Below the pieces are notes generated by a model, which worked only from the letters and a program-made list of their open reading frames with translations, was not told the DNA's origin and did no database searches. This document shows positions 22,931-34,594 of a stretch of DNA of 64,000 nt, piece by piece. This DNA comes from Dicaeum eximium (taxonomy: Eukaryota > Chordata > Aves > Passeriformes > Dicaeidae), in contig VWZP01005528.1 of assembly GCA_013396995.1 (NCBI GenBank), positions 1,033,922-1,097,921 on the forward strand. The letters are read 5' to 3'. The number at the start of each line of letters is the position of its first letter. The first letter of the stretch is position 1. The position numbers and the translations under genes are program-made.

Positions 22931-24833
22931 GTAAGGATTCTTTAAAGTTCATGTAATCTCTCATTTACATACATTAGTATATTATTGGATACCAGGCTGT
23001 AATAAATGAAAGCCTTATTTTAAATGAAAATTGAATAAATGAATCCCTAGGTAAAGTGGAGATTTTTGTGGATTTTTTTTTTCTGGTAAAGCTTCTCAAC
23101 ATTTAAGGTTTTCAAATTAATAAATGTTGCTGTACATGAGCAGTGTAATTGAAACTGGTGACTTAATCACTGTATCAGCATTTGCCTGTTGCACAAAATT
23201 TTGTTAGAGCTCTTTGTTCTTTTGTTTCGTGCACTGTTCTTTGTTTTCTGTAGTTTGCACTGCTGTTCTCTTAACATGTGTTGCAAACAGTGAAACTTCT
23301 AGGGGTTCTTAAAGCTTGTTGCCTAACAACTTTTTTCTTTAGCATAACAAGTTAGCCTCTCTCAATACAGGTAGTGTATCAGTAACTTTGCTAGCCAGTG
23401 AAATTTTATACATTTGTCAAATTGGCTTAGTATATTTGAAGTCAGTTTATCACTTAGAGTGCCTTTTGCTGCAAGAGCAGGTGGAGTTGATGTATTTTGA
23501 ATGCAGTTTTATTTAATGTGTCTGCATGTGACAGGTTACTGATAAAGTGGTGTAGGATTTTGTTTGCTTCTTGTGCACGGATCACTGATTTAAATAGGAA
23601 GTAAAATATTTAAATGGAGTGCCAAGAGTTAATTGTCTTTAACTTTCTGAAAGTGCAAGTCAAGTAAGTGAAAATATGTACAAAATATTCTGTACCTTGC
23701 AATTATTTATTAGAAAAAGCTGTAAGTTGCTTCCTTTTAATCAGCAAATATTCTGTCTTCATTCAGTACTGATAGGTGAGTAGGTCACTGGTTTCTTTTT
23801 CCTGTGCAGGGAGAAGCCTTTAAAACTGTAGTGCACTAGGTTGGACTAAAACCAGGAGTTTTACGGTTGTGTTGAAAAATGAAAGGTCCACTCTACTCCA
23901 ATTGTGTTTTATTAAAAAGCTGCCCAGTGAAATTTCTAGTAATTTTCTTTTGCCATTCTGAGCAGCAGCTTTGTATGTCTTGGGACAAGAGTGTTCAGAA
24001 TTGTTCTGATGGCATGAGGGCCTGGCTGTGTCCATGAGGGCAGAGTGACTTCACCTTGCATAGCAGGGTTGCACACAATCCAGGGTTACTCTATGCTTGT
24101 GCTGGCGAGTCAGTTTTTTCAGGAGTGTGCATGGGTGGAATGTATGTTCAGGAAGTATCCCACCGAGCCTGTAGACCTTTTTGGAAAGGTTAGTTCAGAA
24201 GCTCATCATTCAGGGTCTTGTCATCTCATACTGCAGAATGCTCTTCCTGTGTTGTGCAGTTTTAATGTGGTTAAAAGTGATTGTTTTTTGTACTGGGGGG
24301 GTGACATAGAACAGCTAAACCCAGAACAGATAAGGATTTTTTCATTAATAAGAAGAAACACAGATTTTTAACCTGAAATATATTTGTTTTCCTCTTGAAC
24401 ACGTAGTCATGTTTCCCCATCTCTTGTAGTGAGTTAAATTGATGCTGATTTTTGCTTTTTTAAAAAATTATGGTAGTATAAAAAAACTTCACATACATTG
24501 TGCTTACTTCAGTAGCAAATAGAACAAATTTTCTCTTGCTGTTTACAAGCATTCTTACTGATCCATAAGGTCAAGCAGTAGAGTTGAAGTTATTTTTTAA
24601 AAGAATGTTTGTAAGTGTATATCTTAAAGTTAAAACTACGGAAGAAAGAACTTGCTAGACATTCCAAGTCAGCTTGAAATCAAGTAACTGAAAAACAGTT
24701 CAGGTGGATCTTTGGTCATGGTAGATACAGGAAATAAATCTGAAAGAAAACATACCTTAAATGTAATTTGCCAGTTTGAACAGTTTAAAGCGGTTTTCTA
24801 GAATTGTCAGTAAAACAGAATGTTTGTTTTCAG
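22931..24833 (+). other. WAC: WAC intron 8
   Basis: AT-rich intron with donor gtaagg and acceptor tgttttcag. I see no gene or recognisable repeat in it. Confidence 0.9.
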
Positions 24834-24956
24834 TTCTAACAGCAGCTGTGACACAAGCCTCTCTGCAGTCTATACTCCATAAAATTCTTACTGCTGGACC
24901 ATCTGCTTTCAATATCACCTCCCTAATTTCTCAAGCTGCACAACTGTCTACGCAAG
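24834..24956 (+). CDS. WAC: WAC coding exon (likely exon 9)
   Basis: The exon completes a Val codon and reads LTAAVTQASLQSILHKILTA, then GPSAFNITSLISQAAQLSTQ. It continues the helical, leucine- and alanine-rich section of WAC. The 123 bp are symmetric (phase 1 in, phase 1 out). The donor gtactc lacks the usual G at +5 and is weak, though the exon ends in the consensus AAG before it. Confidence 0.95.
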
Positions 24957-25938
24957 GTACTCAGAGTTTTTTTTTCATGTACAGAAATTTGTTATGCAAT
25001 GTTTTAAAAAGGCTGATACAGTTGTGGAATCTGTCTCTTGTTGTATCTTTGGCCACAAGGTGTGGAGAATGTTGAATGACTTCTTTTTCCAAAGATAGGA
25101 TAAAAAATTGTTATTGAGGAGCAGGAACCTGACACACTACTAAGTAAACACGCTTCTCTGTCTCACCTTTTGGGATTTCCTTTGTATGTTAAGTAATTCT
25201 ACAGGGGTAATGTGAAACTTCTGAGAGACCCTCTCAATTTTTTCTGGACTGGCATTAGGTGTTATTTAACAGTATAAAACACAACTCTTCCTTACTTCAA
25301 CACCCATCTTGTAGTACTGTGCAACTGTGACTCTTGGGGGAGGCTTTAAATTCTTAAAAGAAAGTTTCCTCTGTCTGGCGGAGGGCTTTTTTTTCATCTT
25401 CCAGGCAAGATACTCTTTCAGGTATTTCCAATATGTTCTGGCTTGTAACTTAATAAAAAAAACTAGAACTTAAGTTTAGAAACTTAAACCAAAATAATTA
25501 ATGCAGTTATCTTACTGAGTAGGGAATTAGTAGTACTAATCAGTACTAATGGTAATTTTTAACCATGAGTGGGGGAACTGTTGATGTATGCCTGGAATGG
25601 ATTAATAGGTTTCTATATAAACTATTTATGCTTTCTTTTGGTTAAATCAAGTTGAGCACTCTAAAATAGGAGTCACATATGATTTAGTCTCTTCATGATT
25701 AAAAAGCATTTCCTAATAGCTTCTTCTCTTTCACCTCACCTGAAATTTTAGAAGTGGGGAGTTTGGGGGAAATAGAATTCCTTAGCTAGGATTGTTGTTG
25801 AACATTAGATTGTTCTGGTTGTTCACAGTGAACATGTATATCATCTAATATAGCTTACTCAAAAGTACCAAAAGAAAACCTAATTCACATTGACGACAGG
25901 ACATGGTTTTATTAAAAGCAATTTTTTTTCCTTTACAG
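24957..25938 (+). other. WAC: WAC intron 9
   Basis: Short AT-rich intron with a weak donor (gtactc) and a good acceptor (ttttttttcctttacag). No gene or repeat seen. Confidence 0.9.
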
Positions 25939-26087
25939 CTCAGCCATCTAATCAGTCTCCAATGTCTTTAACATCTGATGCCTCATCGCCAAGATCATAT
26001 GTGTCTCCAAGGATAAGCACGCCGCAGACTAACACTGTTCCACTTAAACCTTTGATGACTACGCCACCAGTATCATCCCAGCAGAAG
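25939..26087 (+). CDS. WAC: WAC coding exon (likely exon 10)
   Basis: The exon completes an Ala codon and reads QPSNQSPMSLTSDASSPRSY, then VSPRISTPQTNTVPLKPLMT and TPPVSSQQK. It is Ser/Thr-Pro rich with several SP and TP dipeptides, which are potential proline-directed kinase sites. This follows from sequence and has not been shown here. The 149 bp end on a codon boundary, and the donor gtaagc is at 26088. Confidence 0.96.
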
Positions 26088-27938
26088 GTAAGCTCCTTTT
26101 GATTGATGCCATATTGTAGTAAGAAGCCATTATACATAATATTAAGTATTGCTCCTGTATATCCATGTGCTAACAGTTGTATATAGGGTGATAAAATGTG
26201 TATGTTATCTTTCCCAATAGAAACAAACAACTGGAAGCAACTACTTGACTGTATTTTGGCAGTGCAGATCCAGCATGAAATCTAGTTTACTTTTCTTGAG
26301 GAAATTCTTATGCTGGCTTCAGATGCTGTCTGGAGATATTACCAAGGCATCGGTATTCTAGCATATTTAAATAGAAATAAAAACATACTTCAAAGGCAGC
26401 AGCTGATACAATTCTCTAGACTTACCCAATAAAATGCTTAGAATGGGAGAGAACTTCTTGGGGAAATTAACTTGTTGTAGTCTCAGATTTCATTTAGAAT
26501 TGTTCTATGTGTTTACAGGTCAATAACATAATGTCCCTTTCCCCCCCCTCACCTTTATTCATTCAGAATTCCTTCACTGGATCAGTGACTAGGAAATGTA
26601 AATTGAAGCTAAGCATAAGCTCCTGAGGTTTTTCCTGAGAAACATGACTCATGACTTTGGGGTGACCCAAACCCCACCTTCCTAAAATCTGTGTTCTTTA
26701 CCACCATCCCTGCTTAGCTAAGGTGTCTTTTTCTCAATTTTCTGTTCACAAGTGAGCCTCTAATGTCTTAGATGCCTTTGAGGAGTGCTTTTCTCTTCAG
26801 GAGAACACATTGCATTCCTCATTATATTCAAAATGCCTCATTTTCTTTCATCAGGTTTTTTTCATAGGTACAAAGAAAACCAAGTGATTCTCCCAGTTTC
26901 TTGTGTTTGACAATGACACAATAAATTGTAAAAGCCTCATGTGTGTACCAGTACTGGTTGTTACCTTGGTTTCTGCCCCTAGATTGCATCCTCAATCTGT
27001 ATTCTCATCCCATAGCTAGGTGGTGGCAATTAATGAAATTATCAAAAAGCGGGGTTGAGATATTTGGCACTTCCAAATCTGAAATATGAAAAAGAATCTT
27101 CTTAAGTTGTGTACTGTTGATAACTGGAAGTAGATCTCTTCTGGTCTCTACAACCCAAAGATTGTTAGTCCCAAAAGTAACAAATTTTGGTTCAGCAGCG
27201 GATACTTTGCCAATTCAGTAGGGAAAGAACTGTCTTGACAGTTTTTGTGTTGATGTAATTCAGTTCCATGAGATATGGGAGCTTAGGTGGTGATAGCTCC
27301 AGTGTGAGTATGTCTTAGTACCCATTGGGTATGTCAGTCAGATCTTGCTTGTCCAGTTGTACAGTTTGAGGTAAATTATGCCTAATCAAGATGCAGTGCT
27401 GTGCCAGGACACACTTGGTTTTAGAGCACATGGGCTTAGAGCAGACAAAGCTGAACTGGCCCTGTTCAAGAATGGCCCAGTGCCAGATGCACAGGTATTT
27501 GAGCTGGCTGTGGGACCACAGTAGTGCCATTGGCACAGTACTGTTGCTTAGGACTGCCTGAGCATGTCAGTACTGCTTTCAGACTGGAGCTGGTGTGTCT
27601 GCTGCAGGTGTGCTGTGTGCATGTGGCAGCTCAGGGGTCACAGACTCCAGGAGCCTGGGGGGTCACCTTTTGCATTTTAGCTGTGCCTGTATTGTGTGAT
27701 CAGAAACTGTTCTGAATTTCTGCAAAGTAGCTGGGTAAAGCACTTTACACAGACTTACCAAGCTCAATAAGAATGTTGCTTTTGGTTGTTGGTTGGTTTG
27801 TTTTTGAATTTATTTAGCCCTTACTATTTTTTAGTTTCTGGTATATGTATTTACAGTCTTTGAAACACTTGGAAAACATGGAATAGTTGGGAGGTTTTGT
27901 GGTTCATTTATGTTACAATCCCACTTCTTCTTCACGGT

Positions 27939-27970
<32 letters not shown>

Positions 27971-29527
27971 GGTTATTTTTACCAGCCAAGGAGCTGGTTA
28001 CTTTATCAGTTTGGATCTGCAGCATGATTCTATTATTGCTGATGGACTTCCCTTTTGAAGTCGTTCTGTTTGCACAGCCTTGATGGTTTAATGTCTGCTC
28101 ACAGGCTGAGCAAAATGCAGGCATTAATAGCAAAGTTCTTCATGTCATGCATTTCATAAAGATACTTGTATAGTCTGTTGTCATAAATCAGTTTACAATC
28201 TGCTACTGTTTGACCCTGCTGAACTATATAGTTCTGTTTATTTCAACAGCAGAGTGATCTTACAATTATCTTGCTTTTTCCTTTTAGTACCATGGGCTTT
28301 TCATGTGCTACTCAGACTTCTTTAGTATATGCCTATTAATCTAAAAACCAGAAAGAACATATTTTCATTTTGATGATAATTTTAAAAGGTGACTTTTCCT
28401 CTTAGACATATAAGAGTTTGAATTTGCATTAAGACCCTCCCTGCATATTTAAATGAATCAAGTTATGTCTTGAGTTTACTTTAGCAGGTAGTGTCTGACC
28501 TACTATCTGTGGTTTGTTTCACAGAAGTCTGTTTCTGAAATAGAGAATATCTGGAGCTTCAGGTGACCACTAGTTAGTAATCTACATTAATATGAACTCA
28601 GCAAATGCCAGACAGACCAGACAATTTGGGTTTTTTTGTCTTTATGGATCCCTAGAAGCCACTTTTTCTTTGCTGTTTCCCTTTTCTCTTAAAATTGTTA
28701 CCTTGATTTTGCAGAGTGGAGGATAAATTTTGAAGCTGAACCTCTCTTGTACATACTTCAGAATTGACTGATGTATGCAAAGCATTGGGCAAGATGAAAT
28801 ATCTTGAACTTAATTTGCTGTAAATTAGACATTACTATATTCCCAAACTTCTCATCCTGACGTAGTTCAGAAATTCACAGAAAAGACTGTATCTTACTGC
28901 TGGTATCTTAATACTTTGCATTGAATGTGTACTACAAAGGAAAAGCAAGAAGGTACTGATGACTATTTTTGTAGTCATCTGTGAGTTTAGAACTTAGAAA
29001 AGGGAATAGCAAACTGATAAATATGCTTTAGATTTTCTTCTCTATTTTTGATAGAGATGTTTTTAATACGCTTGTGATGTAATTGTGTTCTTGACACTGT
29101 GTAATGTATTTCCAAGTAGGGAGCTCTTAAGTTTGTACATTAAGATTTTATTTGGGTAATGAACAGCTCTTCTGAGGTTGAAAATGAGCTCAGTTGCTCA
29201 TATGGAAGATACAGTCAAAAATAATATTGAGTTGAACTGTTTTTCCTAATAAGCTTGCAATATTTTGGCAAGTCACATGGGTCTAAATTTGTTTGTTAGG
29301 TCTATTAATAATCCCTTCTTAGTAAAAAAAAAAACCTTTCTGTCACAGCTGTGGAACTAGAATCTTTCTTAAACTAACACCTTGTGAAGATAATAAAAAT
29401 TGTGTCAACAAAAGGCCTTGTATCAAAAAAATCCCACAGGTGTTGAAACTGTAATTTCCTTGGTTTTCTGTTTCTTACACTTACTCTTTACTGTGGAGGA
29501 ATTCTAATGAAATTTTGAACTTTCCAG
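26088..29527 (+). other. WAC: WAC intron 10
   Basis: AT-rich intron with donor gtaagc and acceptor aactttccag. It contains a run of 29 T (27942-27970). A moderately GC-richer part lies around 27300-27700 without any gene I can support. Confidence 0.88.
27942..27970. repeat. Poly(T) run, 29 bases
   Basis: Uninterrupted T29. It could be the A-tail of an old minus-strand retrocopy or simple slippage. I recognise no element on its lower-coordinate side, so simple repeat is the safer call. Confidence 0.9.
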
Positions 29528-29646
29528 GTTGCTACTCCAGGTGTTAAGCAAGGACCAGCTTCCCAGGCAGCACCTCAGCAGCCAGTAATAGCTGACAAGC
29601 AGGCGGGTCATGAACCTGCCTCTCCACGAAGTCTTCAGCGTTCAAG
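29528..29646 (+). CDS. WAC: WAC coding exon (likely exon 11)
   Basis: The exon starts on a codon boundary and reads VATPGVKQGPASQAAPQQPV, then IADKQAGHEPASPRSLQRS. This is the Gln/Pro/Ala-rich part of WAC. The 119 bp end two bases into a Ser codon. The donor gtatat lacks G at +5 and is weak. Confidence 0.95.
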
Positions 29647-32600
29647 GTATATTGAAATCCTTCTCTGTTCTGTCATTAGTTTTTCATCTGCATTCAATGT
29701 GTGTTGTATATGTTGCAGTTAGTGGACTCTCTTTGGCCAGTTTATTGAACTGCTGCTGTATTTAACTGCTGCTACTGAGATAATGCAGCTAAGTACCTTT
29801 GTTACATATTTAATGTGGTAGGTTCTCCATTTTTGGGGTAATCGTTAGACCATTCTCACAGAAGCAAAATGGAACTCAGAGTTGTGTTCTGTCACTCTGG
29901 TGTCACTTTTACAAGTGATTCATTGCATTGTGATTTCAAAGTTGGAAGCTTCTGTCTCTATGCAGTTAGAGAATCTATGATTTGCCTAGTGTTAGATGTT
30001 TGTAGTGTCTTGCTGTAGTTAAATTTTATTTTGAAATTAGCATGATTTTTTGGTTTGTCAGGTGATTTTTCTGCTTTAATGAAGAACATTAAAAATTAAG
30101 TAAGTTTCACAAATACCTTTCCTTGGCTAGACTTTTCTGTCAACATTGCAACTTATTAAGATGTTGCATGATACCAACATTTAAACATTGATTTACAAGG
30201 TGGGTTTGGAATCTGTATCTTTGAAATTTTTATTTTAGGAAGATGGACTCTTCATAGTGTCAGATGCTCTGTGTTTTGCCGTATTGGTTCCAGGGCCTGT
30301 AACCAAAGATGTGTCATGAGTCATGTCAGATGTGTGATGGAGTCATGGTATAGAACTGTGTTAGGAAGAAGTTCGCTTCTTTAGAGGTTCTGTAAATCTA
30401 CAGATCTTAATAACTGGATTTTTAGAGTGGTTGAATAAGGTGTGTGGTGTTTTATGGTATTTAAAAAAAAAACCAAAAAACAAAGAAACAAACAAACAAA
30501 AAAACCCAAAAACAACAACAACAAAAAAAAACCAAACCCAAACCCCAACACTCTGGCATTGTCAGCATACCTAAAGCTACACATGGTGGTGCTTTCCAAA
30601 TCATAAAACAGTGAGGTCCTTTTATCTGCCCTTCTGGGACTAATAGTAAAGGGGACCTTTGTTTTCTTTGTTGGTTTTGGCTGTTTTTGTGAGGAGAAGA
30701 GATTTATTTGGTATTTTGAGGTTTTTTGGGGGACTGGATTATCTATTGTGTGCTTGGCACTCCTGTCCTAGAAGTTTGCTTTACTGGAGACCTTGCAGTA
30801 TTGACCAGTTTGAGGGTACAGACACAAGGAAGTCAGAAGTTTTTGAGTTTTTAACGTGGGCTATTATACAGACACTTGATTCTAAGCTTTGTCAGATTAC
30901 AAGCCTATAACTCATTTATCTCTTCTAGGAGAATAAAGGTAAATTGTCTAGCTCCAGTCCCTAGTAATTATGAATGGTGCTATTGAAATCTTTCTGAATT
31001 ACAGTACCAAAGATAAAATTACACTTTGCAGCAAGCTAAGCTTTTTATGAGGAGTGGTGAGATTTTAGGGGACAGCTCTCAGTCACAGGCCCTTTTGTTC
31101 TTTGCTCATCACCCTCTCTGCACAGGAAATCTCCTTAAGAGAGATAGTCTTATTCTTGGAAACCCTTTACCATGGCTTGGAGTCTGTGTGAGTTGATACT
31201 GCTGGGCATTTGGCCTGCTGGTCCATACCTCACCCTCCCTTTGGGTTACATGACTTTGTACTCTGGCATGACCCTTCCCGACAGTGAGTTTAGGGATGTG
31301 CTGACCCTGTGCAAACCATCGCTCCATTTGGCATCAGCGTTTTGGTGGAGGAAGCTGCGTTTGCCCAGCACTGCAGGGGCGTTGTGCAGGTAGCACACTC
31401 CTGTAGCTGAGGGGGAGGGAGCACAGGAGACAGTGTGCAGGCCAGGGTGAAAGATACTGAGAGACAATGTTGGTATTGTTCGGTATCCTGTGTCTCTCAA
31501 ACTAATACAGGTTTGTGACTCTGCTGTATTGTGCATCGTGAGCTCACGTGATTTGAGTTTGCTTTGGAAGTGTCTCCTTCGCAACAAGTGGAAGATAAGG
31601 AATAGGTGACTTAGAAAAACCTGTGACTGATATTTTCTTCTGTTGAATGCAGTGGAGTTGAATGAAAGCGGACCAGTTCAGATATTGATTTACTTACCTG
31701 CCAAAGATTTGCTGTGTCCAGGCAGTATGTCTGAATTGATACGGAACAGGTCATTCCTTTGTAGGTGAAAGCAGTTGGTTGGATTGGGAATTGCTCTTGG
31801 GAGAAATTTTTACTTTTATAGAAGTGAACAACAATTTAGCAAACTGAACTTTGTACAGATGGTCCAAAATCTTTTTAGCATTGTGAATTAAGGTTGCATT
31901 TTTTCTCCAGCTTAAATACTGATTAATTGAGCAGAATTTCATCACAACTACATTTCCTTGGCTCATTAAAAGTTTTAAGTAAATGGAGATAAAATTATTT
32001 TGACTTAGTGGGGTGGAAATACTGTGTAAGAAAACCACTGAGTAGCTACTGCTAACTTTCAAGAAGTGACCATTTCAGCCATTAAAGTTGGGAAATTAAC
32101 ACAGTGCAGGCATACAGTGAGTCTGTCTGTTAGAGGTTATTCCAAAGACACACCATGACTTATGGCTGCTTTAAAAATGAAACTAAATTAGTGCTTCCAT
32201 AAGTAATAGTTTCATCAGGTTGGTAGTTCATTTCTATTTTCAGAAAACTGAGAAAATTTTTCCTTTGCCCTGGGAAAGTGCTGTGAAGGGAGGTATTTAT
32301 TTGCATTTTTTGTAGGTTGTAAAATTCTGACATTTGTAGTAGTGTATTTCAGAGCCATCATGTTCTCATACCCTTGATACAGATATTTTTGCCTCTCCAG
32401 GGGCATTCTGTTACTTGCGGCATAGTCAGTCTTTAACTCAGCTGAGGCAAGTATTTCCCTTCAGTGAAGCATTTAAAAATACTGTGGTAGTTTGGAACAG
32501 TCATTGCTTCATTCGTAGCTCCCCCTGCTGCTAACATAGCAGGGCTTAGGATATTTTGTGACAGTATGTTTTATTCATAATTAAGATACAGCTTCATTTT

Positions 32601-34407
32601 TGAGAAGCCCACATATTTTGTTTATTTATTTTTTTGAAAAATTTCTGATGTGTTAGAGTGATTTTTACTAATGAAGTAGGAGTAGGGGAAGACAGGCTGA
32701 TAAATTAAGAGGAAGCAAGTCATAGGGGGAACTTTAATTCTAGTAGAACTAAAGAGTAAATAAGGTTAGGCCTGAATTCTACTTAATTAATAAAAGTAGC
32801 CTGTCTCTGCACCATCAGTATCCTGGTGCTAAATTTATACATTGAAACTTAGAATAATTTACTTTACTTTGGAACCTAGCTTTACTTGGAATCCTAGCTG
32901 TGGTCTACTTTGGTCCCAACTTAGAGTAGGACTGGCAAGTTTGAATTGCTAAGGGCATTATTTAGGTGATTTTTTTAATATCTCAGAATATCTTCTTATG
33001 ATGTTTGACTGCCTTTATGGTGATGTTTTTTTTCTCATGTCTAATTAGAATTTCCCTTGTTGCAACTTGTCTCTGCTTCTTGTGCTGTCACTGGGCATCT
33101 CTGAAAAGAGTTTGTTCTCCCCAAAAGTAGTAAAAATCTGCAAAACGATCCCTCAATCCCCTTCCCCTCAGCCTTCTGTTTTCCAGACTGAATGAACTTT
33201 AAACTTCTTCTGATACAGCATGTGCTTCAGCTCCTTAGTCATCTGTGAGGTCCTCTGCCACATTCCTTTGCTATAGCAGTTTAATTCTTGTCTGGTTTTA
33301 GGCTTCCCATTACACAGTGCTGCAGATACTGTGAATCTCATAAGCTCTGAACCTTTTTTATAAGAGAAGTGCTTCATCCCTCTTGTTGACTTGATCACTC
33401 TCTGGCTTCATTCCAGCAGGTCCATGTCAGACATCCAATTTGTTGACTGTAATTCTTAATGCTGTAATTCTTTGCAAGTGTGAATTGATTAGGATAAATG
33501 TCTGGGCATTGGACTAGAAAGATAGTTGCATTTTGTAAGGATGTTTTCAGTCTTCAAGAGAACTGACAGGTTAGATGTTGAATCAGAAGTCCTATAAAAT
33601 TTGGTTCTCCTTCATAATACTTTTCTTCTTGCCTGCAAGTGATATAAAGTTTTAAGAAATAGACTGAAATTATGGCCTGTGTTGAAAAGCTTCTGCCAGT
33701 GGGAGAGTTGTACTTTCACAATTAGTGCTACTATTTCTCAGTATATGTAGTGCCAAAGAACATTCAGCTGTGAGGTAGCATCACTGTTATGCTGGGTATG
33801 TTCCAGTAAAGCAGTCAAGCTGGTGGCTACAAACACACTGCTCCTGTGATACTTCTGTTCTCCTGAGTGCATTCAGTGAAGATGTAAAATGTCATAAAAC
33901 CATCTAGGCTGTGTTTTCAACATGAGTAGTAAACTCCTCAAATGCCATATGGCTGTATTTTCAGATCAGGACATCAGGCATTGTTCTTAATGATTATTGT
34001 GGCAAACCTCTGTTTAATAAACCTGTTTGACTCCCATCTGATACGTCATTGCTGAAAATCTTAGGTTTGCAGCTGTTTGAAGGAAGAAAATAAATGTGTG
34101 TATTTTCTATCCAACACCATCTAGGCACAGCTTACATCTCTTGAACAGCTCTCAGAGTTAACCAGGCAAACACAAAACCCTACCAAACAACAAAATCCTC
34201 CTGTTACAGTGTAGCACTCAGTTCCAATAAAAGTTAGATGTCTGTAGAAAGGTGGCACAGGTTTGGTCTACCAGAAGTATTTATTTGTGGTTTGAACACT
34301 TCATGGTTTTTTGTGCCTGGAAGCAATGAATTTTCAGTGTTCATTTCTCTGTAGGTTCACATATGTTTTTAAATGCTCACTTGCTTTTTTTTAATTCTTT
34401 CTTCTAG
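29647..34407 (+). other. WAC: WAC intron 11
   Basis: AT-rich 4.8-kb intron with a weak donor (gtatat) and a tandem acceptor (tagtag) at its end. It contains an A/C-rich tract at 30462-30550. A GC-richer part at about 31100-31600 has overlapping short open frames on both strands but nothing I can identify. Confidence 0.88.
30462..30550. repeat. A/C-rich low-complexity tract
   Basis: Runs of A broken by C, including CAAA and AAC units, with no coding meaning. The minus-strand frame across it is a Phe/Leu-rich composition artefact. Confidence 0.88.
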
Positions 34408-34410
34408 TAG
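34405..34410 (+). promoter_or_regulatory. WAC: Tandem (NAGNAG) splice acceptor TAGTAG
   Basis: The intron ends cttctag and the next three bases are tag. Use of the first AG starts the exon at 34408 and gives Arg-Ser-Ser-Ser-Gln. Use of the second starts it at 34411 and gives Arg-Ser-Ser-Gln. Both keep the frame. The human protein has the three-Ser form at this place. Confidence 0.75.
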
Positions 34411-34594
34411 TCAAAGAAGTCCATCCCCAGGTCCAAATCATACCTCTAGCAGTAGTGCATCAAACTCAACACCTGCACCACAGAATACATCTGTACGACC
34501 CACATGTTCATTAACACCTACGCTAGCAGCACACTTCAATGAAAACCTTATAAAGCATGTTCAAGGCTGGCCTGCAGATCACGCAGAAAAGCAG
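34408..34594 (+). CDS. WAC: WAC coding exon (likely exon 12)
   Basis: The exon completes a Ser codon and reads SQRSPSPGPNHTSSSSASNS, then a Ser/Thr/Pro stretch. It then enters the conserved LTPTLAAHFNENLIKHVQGW and PADHAEKQ, a charged helical part leading to the coiled coil. The 187 bp end on a codon boundary, with donor gtgagt at 34595. The start may shift by one codon because of the tandem acceptor. Confidence 0.95.
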
